Shown here one piece after another: positions 1 through 8,192 of a stretch of 64,000 bases of DNA. The position numbers and the translations under genes were made by a program. The stretch spans positions 186,001 to 250,000 of the forward strand of contig CAZCUX010000006.1 in NCBI GenBank assembly GCA_964502005.1, in the 5' to 3' direction. The notes below the pieces were generated by a model, which saw only the letters and a list, made by a program, of their open reading frames with translations, ran no database searches and was not told where the DNA came from. This DNA is from CAJWOS01 sp964502005 (GTDB lineage: Bacteria > Myxococcota_A > UBA796 > UBA2385). Within the stretch, counting starts at the first letter, position 1. Every line of letters starts with the position of its first letter.

Positions 1-266
1 TGGACCTCGCAGAAGGTGCGGTTGCCGAGCCATTCGGGGTACAGCGCGGGAAGTTGGCCCAAAACCGGCCAGCCAGCGACGCCGGGTGCGGCAAAGGCGA
101 GGTGGCCGTCGAGGCCTACGCCGACTGCGCCCGTGGAGGGATCGCGGACGACGCTAGCGGGAGCCCGCACAGCAGGCACCATTTCGGCGACAGCGGCGGG
201 ATGGAATGCGGCCGGGTTGGCTCCGGGAATCCAGAGCAAAGCGGCGGGAGTGGGCGCGGCGGCCAT
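1..266 (-). CDS. pfaD: PfaD-family enoyl reductase, N-terminal fragment (runs off left edge)
   Basis: Only the first 88 codons are in the window. Residues 72-88 read LPALYPEWLGNRTFCEV, which matches the conserved opening of PfaD proteins (flavin-dependent nitronate-monooxygenase-fold enoyl reductases of polyunsaturated fatty acid/polyketide synthases). The start is the ATG at 264-266, preceded by AAGGA with 7 bases spacing. Family knowledge: PfaD acts in trans with the PfaABC megasynthase, so the rest of a pfa cluster should lie to the left. The catalytic barrel is outside the window, so the assignment rests on the N-terminal motif alone. An alternative would be the related PfaD-like reductase of a trans-AT polyketide cluster. 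Confidence 0.7.
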   Translation of the reverse strand, partial: MAAAPTPAALLWIPGANPAAFHPAAVAEMVPAVRAPASVVRDPSTGAVGVGLDGHLAFAAPGVAGWPVLGQLPALYPEWLGNRTFCEV

Positions 267-515
267 GTCGTCGTCCTTGGAGTACGCCAGCTTTGGCAGG
301 CGAGACTTCGGGCAATGAACAAAAGGGCCGGCCGGATAACGGACAGACTGGATTGCTGTGTCATCGCTGCGTCACAGGCCCGTGATTCAACGGAAACCAG
401 CGGCAGCAGGGTGGGGTTCATCCCCTTTTCGAGTCAGGGGACATGACAAACACGAACCACCCGCCGCCGCAAGGGGGCGCGCGCGTGGGGTCGTTTGGCT
501 CGGGGTCGTGCGTGT

Positions 516-941
516 TCATGTTTCAAGGGGTCCGGGTATGAGCTCCACACGCGCAAGGTATTCTCGCAGTGCGGCGAGGCCGTCGCGTGCGCCGGCGAGG
601 TCGTCGCGCAAGCAGGCGCGCTGGATGCGGGCGCAAGCGTGGGTAATGGGCGCAAAACCATAGGCCGCGCCGGTTCCTTTGAACTTATGGGCGATAGAGA
701 GCATGCCTTTGAGGTCTATGGGGCCATCGGGATGGACGTATTGTCCCATTTGGGCCGCCGCGCGACCGGCCTCGTCGAGGTACATCGGGGCGAGGTCGGC
801 GAGGAGAGGGTCGAGCGCGACGCGAATCGGGACCGGTGCTGCCGACACCCGCGGCGTCAATGTCCTCTCCCGCTTGGGATGCCGCCGGGGGACCGGGTGA
901 ATGGCCGGCAGGTTGGTCGGCGTTCGTTGCATCGGCGACAT
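516..941 (-). CDS. Orphan Hpt (histidine phosphotransfer) domain protein
   Basis: 141-residue protein. Residues about 40-141 form a helical Hpt domain, with the phospho-acceptor His at 85 inside AHKFKGTGAAYGF, matching the HxxKG signature of phosphorelay intermediates. The N-terminal 35 residues are basic, proline-rich and probably disordered. The ATG at 939-941 is preceded by GGGAGCG at reasonable spacing; a longer open frame upstream has no domain-like content. No histidine kinase or response regulator is adjacent, so its partners must be encoded elsewhere. It presumably shuttles phosphate between a hybrid kinase and a receiver protein in the cytoplasm. The gene sits between pfaD and ftsZ, all on the same strand but with long gaps, so co-transcription is unclear. 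Confidence 0.75.
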   Translation of the reverse strand: MSPMQRTPTNLPAIHPVPRRHPKRERTLTPRVSAAPVPIRVALDPLLADLAPMYLDEAGRAAAQMGQYVHPDGPIDLKGMLSIAHKFKGTGAAYGFAPITHACARIQRACLRDDLAGARDGLAALREYLARVELIPGPLET

Positions 942-1084
942 CGTGCACGCTCCCAGTGGGACGGTTCCCGAGACAAAGCAGTCAACATAGACACGGAAAT
1001 GCCGGGAAACAGGAACGCGAGCTCGTTCGCAAGAACGGCACCGCGCCTTCATCCAGGCGTGTGGACACCCGCACCGCGGTTTCC

Positions 1085-1162
1085 GCGGGCGAGACTCTGG
1101 CTCGCCCGCTGCCGCGGAGACCGAAGGGCTCCGCGGCCCGCCAAAGACCTTGGCTTTGGCGG
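1085..1162. repeat. Triple-hairpin intergenic element, copy A
   Basis: Three perfect hairpins in tandem. Stem 1 is GCGGGCGAG (1085-1093) with CTCGCCCGC (1101-1109), loop ACTCTGG. Stem 2 is CCGCGGAG (1112-1119) with CTCCGCGG (1129-1136), loop ACCGAAGGG. Stem 3 is CCGCCAAAG (1138-1146) with CTTTGGCGG (1154-1162), loop ACCTTGG. Linkers are TG and C, and the element is preceded by CGGTTTCC. A second copy at 39519-39596 has the same stem lengths (9/8/9), the same linkers and similar loops but different stem bases that remain paired. The hairpins have no T-tracts, so they are not ordinary terminators. Confidence 0.75.
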
Positions 1163-1411
1163 CCTCTCCCCCATCCCGTCCATGGCAAGGGAGCGTGGGC
1201 AATTCCTGCGGGCGCAGCGAACGGGAACATCGTGCCTCCGACGGACGACGCACCGGGAAGAGGGGTGCGAGGTCGCGACATCCGGGGTGGTTCAGGATGG
1301 GGAACGGAAGTCGTGGAACGACCATGAGGCTCCATGGCCCTTCGCTTGGTAATTGCGGGCAATTGAGGAATCATTCTCGGGATTGCGTTGGAATTCGTGG
1401 AAGCCAGACGC

Positions 1412-1438
1412 GAAAAAGGCCGCGCGAGGCGGCCTTTT
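1412..1438 (-). terminator. Rho-independent terminator after ftsZ
   Basis: On the minus strand the sequence reads AAAAGGCCGCC, a short CTCGC loop region, GCGGCCTTTTT: a GC stem followed by a U-tract, 40 bases past the ftsZ stop. It should end the dcw transcript. Confidence 0.85.
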
Positions 1439-1477
1439 GGCGAACAATACGGGAGACGGTGTGTCCGGCCCGCTTGC

Positions 1478-2614
1478 TCAGTCGACGTTGCGGAAGAACG
1501 TCGGGATATCGTAGTCGTCGGGGTTTAGACCGCTCGCCAAAGAAGGCGAAGACGAGCGCGGGCTGGGAGCCTGGCCGCCGCGGTTGTTGCTGTTGACGAC
1601 GCGGCGGACGCGGCTTTCGATATCGGGCGTGGCCTTGATCCAGCTCTCTTCGAAGCCCGTGGCGATGACCGTGACCCGCACTTCATCCTTGAGCGACTCG
1701 TCGACCACCCAGCCCCAGATGACGTTGGCGTCTTCGTGGGCTTCTTCCTGAATCATGTTGGACGCCTCGTAGGCCTCGAACAGGGTCAGCGCGGAGTTCG
1801 CGGTGATGTTGATGAGCACGCTGGTGGCGCCGGCGATGCTCACATCATCCAAGAGGGGCGACGAAATGGCCTTCTGGGCGGCTTCGACGGTCTTGTGGTC
1901 GCCTTGGCCGTAGCCGACGCCCATGAGCGCCAAGCCCTTGTTGGACATGATGGTGCGCACGTCGGCGAAGTCGACGTTGACGATGCCCTGGAAGTTGATG
2001 AGGTCGCTCACGCCCTTGCAGGCCTGGTACAGCACTTGGTCGGCCATCTGGAACGCTTCCCGCATCGTGGTGCGTTCGGTGGCCATGCTGATGAGGCGCT
2101 GGTTGGGGATAGTGATGAGGGTGTCGACGACCTGGCGCAGGTTTTCGATGCCTTCATCGGCCTGCTTGCGGCGCCGGCGGCCTTCGAAGCCAAAGGGGCG
2201 TGTGACGACGGCGACGGTGAGGGCGCCGAGCTCTTTGGCCACCTGGGCGATGACAGGTGCAGCGCCCGTGCCGGTGCCGCCACCCATGCCGGCAGTGACG
2301 AACACCATGTCGGCGTCGGCAATCAGCTCGGCAATCCGGTCGCGGTCTTCGAGCGCGGCTTCGCGACCCACATCGGGGTCGGCGCCAGCGCCCAAGCCCT
2401 TGGTGAGCTGGGTGCCGAGCTGGAAGCGGCGGGGGGCGAGGGACCGCTCAAGGTCTTGGGCGTCGGTGTTCATGGCGATGAACTCGACCTGCGACATGCC
2501 GGACTCGATCATATTGTTGACCGCGTTGCCGCCGCCGCCGCCGACGCCGATGACCTTGATGCGGGCCTTGTGGGTCTCTTCTTGCACAAAGTCGAGGTGC
2601 ATCCGATTGCTCAT
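1478..2614 (-). CDS. ftsZ: Cell division protein FtsZ
   Basis: Tubulin-like GTPase (378 residues) that forms the cytoplasmic Z-ring. The nucleotide-binding VIGVGGGGGNAVNNM is at 21-35 and the tubulin signature GGGTGTG at 111-117. The T7-loop region NVDFADVRTI is present. The C-terminal end DDYDIPTFFRNVD is the conserved peptide that docks FtsZ to its membrane tethers. The start is the ATG at 2612-2614 with AGGAG upstream; an open extension to 2701 has no conserved sequence. It is the last gene of the dcw cluster, 108 bases after ftsQ, and is followed by a strong terminator. Usually ftsA lies between ftsQ and ftsZ; it is absent here, so the membrane anchor must be encoded elsewhere or replaced. 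Confidence 0.98.
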   Translation of the reverse strand: MSNRMHLDFVQEETHKARIKVIGVGGGGGNAVNNMIESGMSQVEFIAMNTDAQDLERSLAPRRFQLGTQLTKGLGAGADPDVGREAALEDRDRIAELIADADMVFVTAGMGGGTGTGAAPVIAQVAKELGALTVAVVTRPFGFEGRRRRKQADEGIENLRQVVDTLITIPNQRLISMATERTTMREAFQMADQVLYQACKGVSDLINFQGIVNVDFADVRTIMSNKGLALMGVGYGQGDHKTVEAAQKAISSPLLDDVSIAGATSVLINITANSALTLFEAYEASNMIQEEAHEDANVIWGWVVDESLKDEVRVTVIATGFEESWIKATPDIESRVRRVVNSNNRGGQAPSPRSSSPSLASGLNPDDYDIPTFFRNVD

Positions 2615-2722
2615 GGTTGCTCCTGGGCCGGCGCGGCGTGTCGACAGGGGCCGTCGGCAGTGTCCGGGATAGGTCCCGATGGGAAATGAAAAACAAGACA
2701 AACAGAAAGGGGAAAACGACGT

Positions 2723-3529
2723 TTAGGGGCGCGTAGTCAGCGACCGGAGGTCGGGCAGGGGCGTGGCGATGGCCACCGAACCTGCATCGAGGTCGACCCG
2801 CTGGGGCTTTTTGAGGTCAAGCCCTGCGGCCAACAAGCGGTCGAGGCGAGACAGTGCATCCGCGGGGGACCCAAAGCCGACGATGAGCTCGGAGCCATTT
2901 CGCGTGACGACGGTGTAGCCGAGGCGGGCGTTGAAGCGCACTTCGCTGATGGTGGCCGGGCCAACCCAAGGGTGGCCATCGGCATCGCGCAAGATTCGGA
3001 GGGCGCCTTGGACCACGGCAGACGACAGCTTGGGATACTGGTCGGCGAGCTCTTGGTCGAGGCCGGTGAGAATCGGGAGGTCGAGGTCCTCACCGTGGGC
3101 CTGCTTGAACGCGCGGCCGGCGTCATCAATCAACCAGAGGCGGTCGAGCGTGACGAGCATGGCGGGTTCGTATTCTTCTACCAATACTTCGATGGTAGAG
3201 GGCAATACACGGCGGACTTCGACGTGCCGCACCCAGGGGTGCGCTTCGATGCGCGTGGCGATTTCGCGGAGGTCGACGAGCAACAAGTGCTGCCCGCGCG
3301 GCACATCCGCCAAGTGCCGGATTGCGGCCTCGCTGCTGCGCAGATTTCCGGCGACGCTGACTTCGTCGACCTCCCAGTGCTCGCCCGTCGCGACCTGGTG
3401 CCCCAACAAGCCCACGACCGTCGCAAACACACCGCCCAGAAGGCTTGTGCCGACAACGCGCGCCACGCGCAGCCCAAGGCTGGCGGACTCTTCCCGAAAC
3501 TGGGGTTCTTGGAGAGATGGGGATTGCAC
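2723..3529 (-). CDS. ftsQ: Cell division protein FtsQ
   Basis: 268-residue bitopic inner-membrane divisome protein. A short cytoplasmic N-terminus is followed by one membrane segment (about 24-46) and a POTRA domain starting near VSVAGNLRSSEAAIRHLADV. The following region includes HPWVRHVEVRRVLPSTIEV, typical of FtsQ/DivIB. In the family it links FtsL/FtsB to the rest of the divisome. The start chosen is a GTG at 3527-3529, the most upstream start in frame, with no obvious ribosome site, so the exact start is uncertain; a start a few codons inside cannot be excluded. It lies between ddl and ftsZ, as in many proteobacterial dcw clusters, but is directly followed by ftsZ because ftsA is missing. 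Confidence 0.93.
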   Translation of the reverse strand: MQSPSLQEPQFREESASLGLRVARVVGTSLLGGVFATVVGLLGHQVATGEHWEVDEVSVAGNLRSSEAAIRHLADVPRGQHLLLVDLREIATRIEAHPWVRHVEVRRVLPSTIEVLVEEYEPAMLVTLDRLWLIDDAGRAFKQAHGEDLDLPILTGLDQELADQYPKLSSAVVQGALRILRDADGHPWVGPATISEVRFNARLGYTVVTRNGSELIVGFGSPADALSRLDRLLAAGLDLKKPQRVDLDAGSVAIATPLPDLRSLTTRP

Positions 3530-3721
3530 GGGTGTGTTCAGGCGAGGAGGGGAGGGTTGGGTGACGAAGGGGGGAGCGACCGGAGGAGGGGTCGAGTGTC
3601 ACGCCGGAGGGGTGGTGGGCTGCGGTTGAGGTGCGCGCAGGTAATTCCCACCGTTTCCAAACTTAGCCGGGTGCGTCAATCTTGACAAGGCAACAGCGGG
3701 AATTCCCCGGCGGTTTGTCGC

Positions 3722-4747
3722 TCACAATGCAGTATTCGTGGATGTTCCACCGGGTTCAAGGGTGTTGCGTTCGTGGGCGCGCTGTACGTGGAGGGTCGCG
3801 GTGCGCGCGATGTGCTCGACGAGTGCGCCGAAGTCGATGCCGCGCTCACCGGCCGCCATTGGCGACAAGCTCGTGGCGGTCATGCCCGGAAGGGTGTTGA
3901 CCTCCAGGAACCATGCGTTTTGGTCGGCGTCAATGATGAAGTCGGCGCGGGCAACACCGCTCAGGCCCAGGGTATTCCATGCAATGCGCGCTTGGCGGCG
4001 CGCATCTTCGGCGGCAGCTTCGGAAATGGGTGCAGGCACGATGTACTCGGTCTTGCCTTCTGTATATTTGGCCTCGAAGTCGAAGAAGCCCTCGCGCGCG
4101 ACCGGTCGAATCGCCACAAGGGGCAAATCGTTGCCGTCCAATACCGCGACGGTCACTTCGTCACCCACAATCAGCTGCTCAATGAGCACCGTGGGGTCCA
4201 TCTCGGACAGCGAGACGAGGGCGCCTTCCAACTGTCCGGCGTCCGTGACGCGTTGAATGCCGATGGTCGAGCCGCCGCGTGGTGTTTTGGCGATAACGGG
4301 GAAGGTCAGGTCGTCGGGAATGTCGTCGCCGAGCGTCCAGACGGTGTCTTCCGGGAGGCGAACACCCGCGCCCCGCAGCATACGCTTCGTGGCCACTTTG
4401 TCCATCGCAATCGCCGAACCCCGAACGTTGCTTCCCGTGTATGGAATTCGCATGATTTCGAGGAGGCCCTGCACGCAGCCATCTTCCCCAAAGGGACCGT
4501 GAAGGGCCAGCCAGGCGATGTCGGGATTCGCTTCTACAAGTTTGGCGGGAAGGTCGGGCTGTACGTCGATTTCGACGACATCCCATCCACGGGCTCGGAG
4601 CGCCGCGGAAACGGCCTTCCCGCTCTTGAGAGAGACGGCGCGCTCTGCAGACATGCCGCCCTTGAGTACGGCAATGCGAGCGGTGTGGTCGTCCATGCGG
4701 GCGTGCGCGCGTGCGACGGCGGGGTCAATCGTAGACGGGGTGCTCAT
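3722..4747 (-). CDS. ddl: D-alanine--D-alanine ligase
   Basis: 341-residue ATP-grasp enzyme making the D-Ala-D-Ala dipeptide for the peptidoglycan stem. The family opening VLKGGMSAERAVSLKSG, the HGPFGEDGCVQGLLE segment, the omega-loop region EAKYTEGKTEYIVPAP and the metal-binding FLEVNTLPGMT all match DdlB proteins. The Tyr in EAKY fits D-Ala-D-Ala rather than D-Ala-D-Lac specificity. The start is the ATG at 4745-4747, which overlaps the murB stop by four bases (ATGA), showing translational coupling. The open frame reaching 4930 reads through murB in another frame and is not part of the gene. A 192-base gap separates it from ftsQ. Confidence 0.97.
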   Translation of the reverse strand: MSTPSTIDPAVARAHARMDDHTARIAVLKGGMSAERAVSLKSGKAVSAALRARGWDVVEIDVQPDLPAKLVEANPDIAWLALHGPFGEDGCVQGLLEIMRIPYTGSNVRGSAIAMDKVATKRMLRGAGVRLPEDTVWTLGDDIPDDLTFPVIAKTPRGGSTIGIQRVTDAGQLEGALVSLSEMDPTVLIEQLIVGDEVTVAVLDGNDLPLVAIRPVAREGFFDFEAKYTEGKTEYIVPAPISEAAAEDARRQARIAWNTLGLSGVARADFIIDADQNAWFLEVNTLPGMTATSLSPMAAGERGIDFGALVEHIARTATLHVQRAHERNTLEPGGTSTNTAL

Positions 4748-5643
4748 TTGCGGCTCCTGCGTCGTTGGGGCATCGCGGTGCGGCCCCAGACAGATGGCGA
4801 AAATCGAACATCCATGCCGCGCTCTCGCAGCAACTTGTCGGCGACCCCGCGCGCCAGCAGTTCGAGGTCGGCGGAGGTTCCCCCGCCAAGCTGACGAACG
4901 ACGCCCGGCCACGCTTGGCTCAGCGACCAACCGCGCAACCGGCTGTGGGGGAGCCCTTGCTCATGGAGGACCCAGGCCACTTCTTCTGCGGTTGCGCCGG
5001 CTTCGGCGAGGGTGGCCTCGGGCTCCAGGAGCTGGCACGGGGGCGCGGGCGGGTGGACGGTGGGGGAAACCGGCCGCAGCGTGATGGATACGGGCACGGT
5101 TGTGCGGGACGGATTCGTGGGAACGTCGGTCGCGGAGAAGGTGCGCCGCCGGACCCGCGCGCCGGAACATGCGGTGATAGCGGCACATGCGCCAGCCAGC
5201 AAGGGTGCGCGTCCCGAGGAGAGCAGGCTTCCCGGTGTGCCGGGCCATCTCGCGAGGGTTTCGAAGCCAGGACCCGCTGCGGTCAATGCGGCGAAGGGGG
5301 TCGCAGCGCCCAAGGTGACGGTGCCGTCGTCGTTTTGCGTGAGCGCTTCAAAGCCCTCGCCTGGATGAAAGACGATGCCAATGGCGCCGTCATCGCGGGC
5401 GATGGTGGGCTCGAAGGGCCACAGCATGCGCCATGGCACCTCGACCCGACCTGCAAGCTCGATAGAGCCGGCCAGCGCCACGGCGTCGCGAACGACCACG
5501 AGCAAGTCGGCAGGGCCGCCGACGCGAAGCGCGGTAAGGCGAGCCAACGGGAAGTCGCGGTGAACCGTCGCGCCTGGCACGCGACCCAGAGCAACGTACA
5601 GCGCGGCTTTGACTTCGTCGGACAGCTCTTGGGGGGGTGCCAT
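4744..5643 (-). CDS. MurB-like protein, degenerate (probably not an active UDP-MurNAc reductase)
   Basis: 299 residues in the murB position between murC and ddl. The flavoprotein start TALRVGGPADLLVVV is recognisable, and the C-terminal domain aligns in layout. The FAD-binding GGGSNLLV motif is replaced by LWPFEPTIARDDG. The IPGTVGGA region is reduced to WPGTPGSLLSSG. No YRxS-type segment carrying the proton-donor Ser is visible. The terminal LEPEV segment with the catalytic Glu reads VRFSPSV. The frame is open throughout and both ends overlap neighbours (TGATG with murC, ATGA with ddl), so this is a maintained gene rather than a simple wreck. Catalytic activity is doubtful; a working MurB should exist elsewhere. 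MurB homology itself is inferred from motif remnants plus position. Confidence 0.7.
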   Translation of the reverse strand: MAPPQELSDEVKAALYVALGRVPGATVHRDFPLARLTALRVGGPADLLVVVRDAVALAGSIELAGRVEVPWRMLWPFEPTIARDDGAIGIVFHPGEGFEALTQNDDGTVTLGAATPFAALTAAGPGFETLARWPGTPGSLLSSGRAPLLAGACAAITACSGARVRRRTFSATDVPTNPSRTTVPVSITLRPVSPTVHPPAPPCQLLEPEATLAEAGATAEEVAWVLHEQGLPHSRLRGWSLSQAWPGVVRQLGGGTSADLELLARGVADKLLRERGMDVRFSPSVWGRTAMPQRRRSRK

Positions 5644-7037
5644 CAGAGACGGCCCTCCAGGCGTTCGGCGAGGGCAGCGCAAATGGCGTTGACGTCACCC
5701 GCGCCCAACGTGATGACGACATCGCCCGGCTGCACGACCTCTGCGAGGTGTTCGACCGCTGCTTCGAGGTCGGTGACGGGGCGAACAGAGCGGTGACCAT
5801 AATCCCGCAGGGCGCCGGCCACCGAAAACTCGTCTAGACCTTCAATGGGGCGCTCGCCGGCCCGGTAGATTGGGCACACCACGACATGCGACGCGAGATT
5901 GAAGCTGCGCGCAAAGTCGGCCAACAGGTCGCGGACGCGGGAGTAGCGGTGGGGCTGGAACACGCCAATCACACGACGATGGGGCCATGCGGTCGCGGCT
6001 GCAGTGAGCGTGGCTTGGATTTCCGCGGGATGGTGCCCGTAATCGTCAATGATAGTGACTGAATCGTCATTCAGTTTGACTTCATGGCGAATACTGAACC
6101 GCCGGTCGACGCCCGTAAAGCCATCGAGCGCCGCTTGCAGATTGGCGAAAGAGACGCCCAACTCAAGGCCAACCGCGATGGCAGCGAGTGCGTTTTCGAC
6201 ATTGTGCCGACCAGGCATTCCCAAGCGAACCGCGCCCAGTTGTTTGTCTTGCCAGACCACCTGAAAGGAGGTTTGAATGCCGTCGTGGACGACATCTTCG
6301 GCTCGGCAATCGGCCTGGGTTGCGAAGCCGTACGTGACCACTCGCCGGCGAATCCGGGGCAACAGCGCTTGTACCTGGGGATGGTCGAGGCACAGCGTCG
6401 TGAAGCCGAAGAACGGCACTTTGTTGGCGAAGTCCGCGAAGCCTGTGAGGAGATTCTCGAAAGTGCCCCAGTGGTCCATGTGCTCGGGGTCAATGCTCGT
6501 GACCACAGCGACAGTGGGGTCGAGGGTCAAGAAGCTCCCGTCGGACTCATCGGCCTCGGCGACCAAAAACTCGCCGGCGCCCAATCGCGCACTCGAGCCA
6601 ATCGAATCGAGGCGCCCGCCGATGACGATGGTGGGGTCGAGTCCAGCGTGATGCAAGCAGCGTGCCAACATCGAGGTGGTGGTGGTCTTGCCATGGCTTC
6701 CCGCTACCGCCAAGCCGTACTTCATTCGCATCAACTCCCCGAGCATTTCTGCGCGGGGAATGACAGGAACCTTCGCCGCGTTTGCGGCGCGAACTTCTAC
6801 GTTGTGGTCGGGAATGGCGGTTGACTTGACGACGACATCAACACCATCCACGTGTTTGGGGTCGTGGCCGACATAGATGGTGGCGCCCAGCTCCCGCAGG
6901 CGGTCGACCGCGGACCCACCTTTGAGGTCGGAGCCGGACACCGCGTAGCCTTGGGTGACCAGCACTTCGGCGATGCCGCACATACCGCTGCCGCCGATGC
7001 CCACGAAGTGAATGTGTTGGATTTTCCCACGGAACAT
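5643..7037 (-). CDS. murC: UDP-N-acetylmuramate--L-alanine ligase
   Basis: 464-residue cytoplasmic Mur ligase adding the first stem residue (L-Ala) to UDP-MurNAc. The N-terminal Rossmann-like motif FVGIGGSGMCGIAEVL (11-26) is diagnostic of MurC. The ATP loop GSHGKTTTT starts at 113. The middle-domain AEADESDGSFL and DDYGHHPAEI segments and a normal C-terminal domain are present. The start ATG at 7035-7037 follows the ftsW stop by only a few bases, with GGAGGATGA as ribosome site. The stop overlaps the murB start by one base (TGATG). murG would normally lie between ftsW and murC, but there is no room for it here. Confidence 0.98.
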   Translation of the reverse strand: MFRGKIQHIHFVGIGGSGMCGIAEVLVTQGYAVSGSDLKGGSAVDRLRELGATIYVGHDPKHVDGVDVVVKSTAIPDHNVEVRAANAAKVPVIPRAEMLGELMRMKYGLAVAGSHGKTTTTSMLARCLHHAGLDPTIVIGGRLDSIGSSARLGAGEFLVAEADESDGSFLTLDPTVAVVTSIDPEHMDHWGTFENLLTGFADFANKVPFFGFTTLCLDHPQVQALLPRIRRRVVTYGFATQADCRAEDVVHDGIQTSFQVVWQDKQLGAVRLGMPGRHNVENALAAIAVGLELGVSFANLQAALDGFTGVDRRFSIRHEVKLNDDSVTIIDDYGHHPAEIQATLTAAATAWPHRRVIGVFQPHRYSRVRDLLADFARSFNLASHVVVCPIYRAGERPIEGLDEFSVAGALRDYGHRSVRPVTDLEAAVEHLAEVVQPGDVVITLGAGDVNAICAALAERLEGRL

Positions 7038-7040
7038 CGG

Positions 7041-8192
7041 TCATCCTCCGTTGGAAAGTGCAAGGGACGGATTCGCGCGTCGTTCCGGCCAGCCTTCGGT
7101 CACTTCGGCCGTGTTTCCTTCCGCCGCGATGCTCAACAACACGCCCACTGCCCACATATTGGCAAGCATTGCGCTGGAGCCGTACGAAATGAAGGGGAGA
7201 ACCAGCCCCTTCGGCGGCACCAGTCCCATGATGACGGCGAGGTTGAACAGCGCCTCGAAGCCAATCATCGCGGTGAGCGACGATGCGAGGTACATACCGA
7301 AGGCATCACGGGCACGTCGGGCAATCGTGAGGCCCCGCCACACAAACAAGCCGAACAGAATGACGACGAAGGTGAGGCGCACGAGTCCAAGCTCTTCGGC
7401 GATTACGGACGCGATGTAGTCGGTCCAAGGCTCGGGCAAGAAATGCAGTTTGGCCATGGAGTTGCCGAGCCCTTGTCCCCAGAGACCACCCGAGTGCATC
7501 GCGACCCAGCTTTGGATGGTGTGGTAGCCCTCATTTTGCTGGGAGGCCCAGGGGTCCGTGAAGCTGGTGATGCGGTTCATACGGTATGGTTCGTACCAAA
7601 CAGCCCCAACGATGCCCACGGTGCCGACAACTGCCGTCGCTGCAATGTGCTGAAGCCGGAGCCCGGCGACGAACAACATAATGGCGCACAAGCCGCCGAT
7701 GATTGCGGTGGTGCCGAAATCGGGTTGGCCCATGGTCAGCAGCATGGGCAACACGGGAATCGCCAGAGCAGCGACGACGACACGCCAATTGCCGATGTGT
7801 GCGCGGTATCGCTCCAAGAAGTGACCGAGCGCAATCAACACAATGATTTTTGCGAACTCACTCGGCTGGAAATGCAGCGAACCGACGCCAATCCACCGTG
7901 CGGCACCGTTCGCGCGGTATTGAATGCCGGGAACGTAGGTGAGGGCGAGGCCACCAACGACGGCGGCGAACATCGCCCAACGATACCGGCGCAGGACGCG
8001 GGTGGGGGTAAAGGCGGTGACGCCGCAAAGGACCAAGCCGCCCGCCACCGAGATGAGCTGGCGGGTCAAAAACCGCATCTCGTCGCCCATCTCACCGGCG
8101 ACCACCGCCGATGCGGAGTAGACCATTACCAACCCCAACACGGTCAAAGCGGCCGTGATGGCGATGAGCCAAAAGTCGATGCTGCGATTCAT
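7041..8192 (-). CDS. ftsW: Lipid II polymerase / SEDS protein FtsW
   Basis: 383-residue polytopic SEDS glycosyltransferase of the divisome that polymerises lipid II together with FtsI. The N-terminus reads MNRSIDFWLIAITAALTVLG, followed by about ten membrane segments. Family blocks include GSLHFQPSEFAKI, MGQPDFGTTAI, ASVIAEELGLV and KGLVLPFISYGSSAM. The start is the ATG at 8190-8192, overlapping the murD stop by four bases (ATGA). The frame stays open upstream to 8618, but that part is Arg/Pro-rich antisense to nothing recognisable and lies inside murD. Downstream, murC starts within a few bases of its stop. Confidence 0.97.
   Translation of the reverse strand: MNRSIDFWLIAITAALTVLGLVMVYSASAVVAGEMGDEMRFLTRQLISVAGGLVLCGVTAFTPTRVLRRYRWAMFAAVVGGLALTYVPGIQYRANGAARWIGVGSLHFQPSEFAKIIVLIALGHFLERYRAHIGNWRVVVAALAIPVLPMLLTMGQPDFGTTAIIGGLCAIMLFVAGLRLQHIAATAVVGTVGIVGAVWYEPYRMNRITSFTDPWASQQNEGYHTIQSWVAMHSGGLWGQGLGNSMAKLHFLPEPWTDYIASVIAEELGLVRLTFVVILFGLFVWRGLTIARRARDAFGMYLASSLTAMIGFEALFNLAVIMGLVPPKGLVLPFISYGSSAMLANMWAVGVLLSIAAEGNTAEVTEGWPERRANPSLALSNGG

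Larger units (their letters stand above)
942..1477. other. Gene-less 536-base spacer between ftsZ and the Hpt gene
   Basis: No credible coding frame: the open frames here have no recognisable domains and overlap each other. It contains a triple-hairpin element (1085-1162) and the ftsZ terminator (1412-1438), both described separately. Confidence 0.7.

Noticed and set aside
3682..3687. TTGACA box before the ddl/ftsQ region
   Set aside because: No acceptable -10 at 15-19 bases on the plus strand and no plus-strand gene follows.
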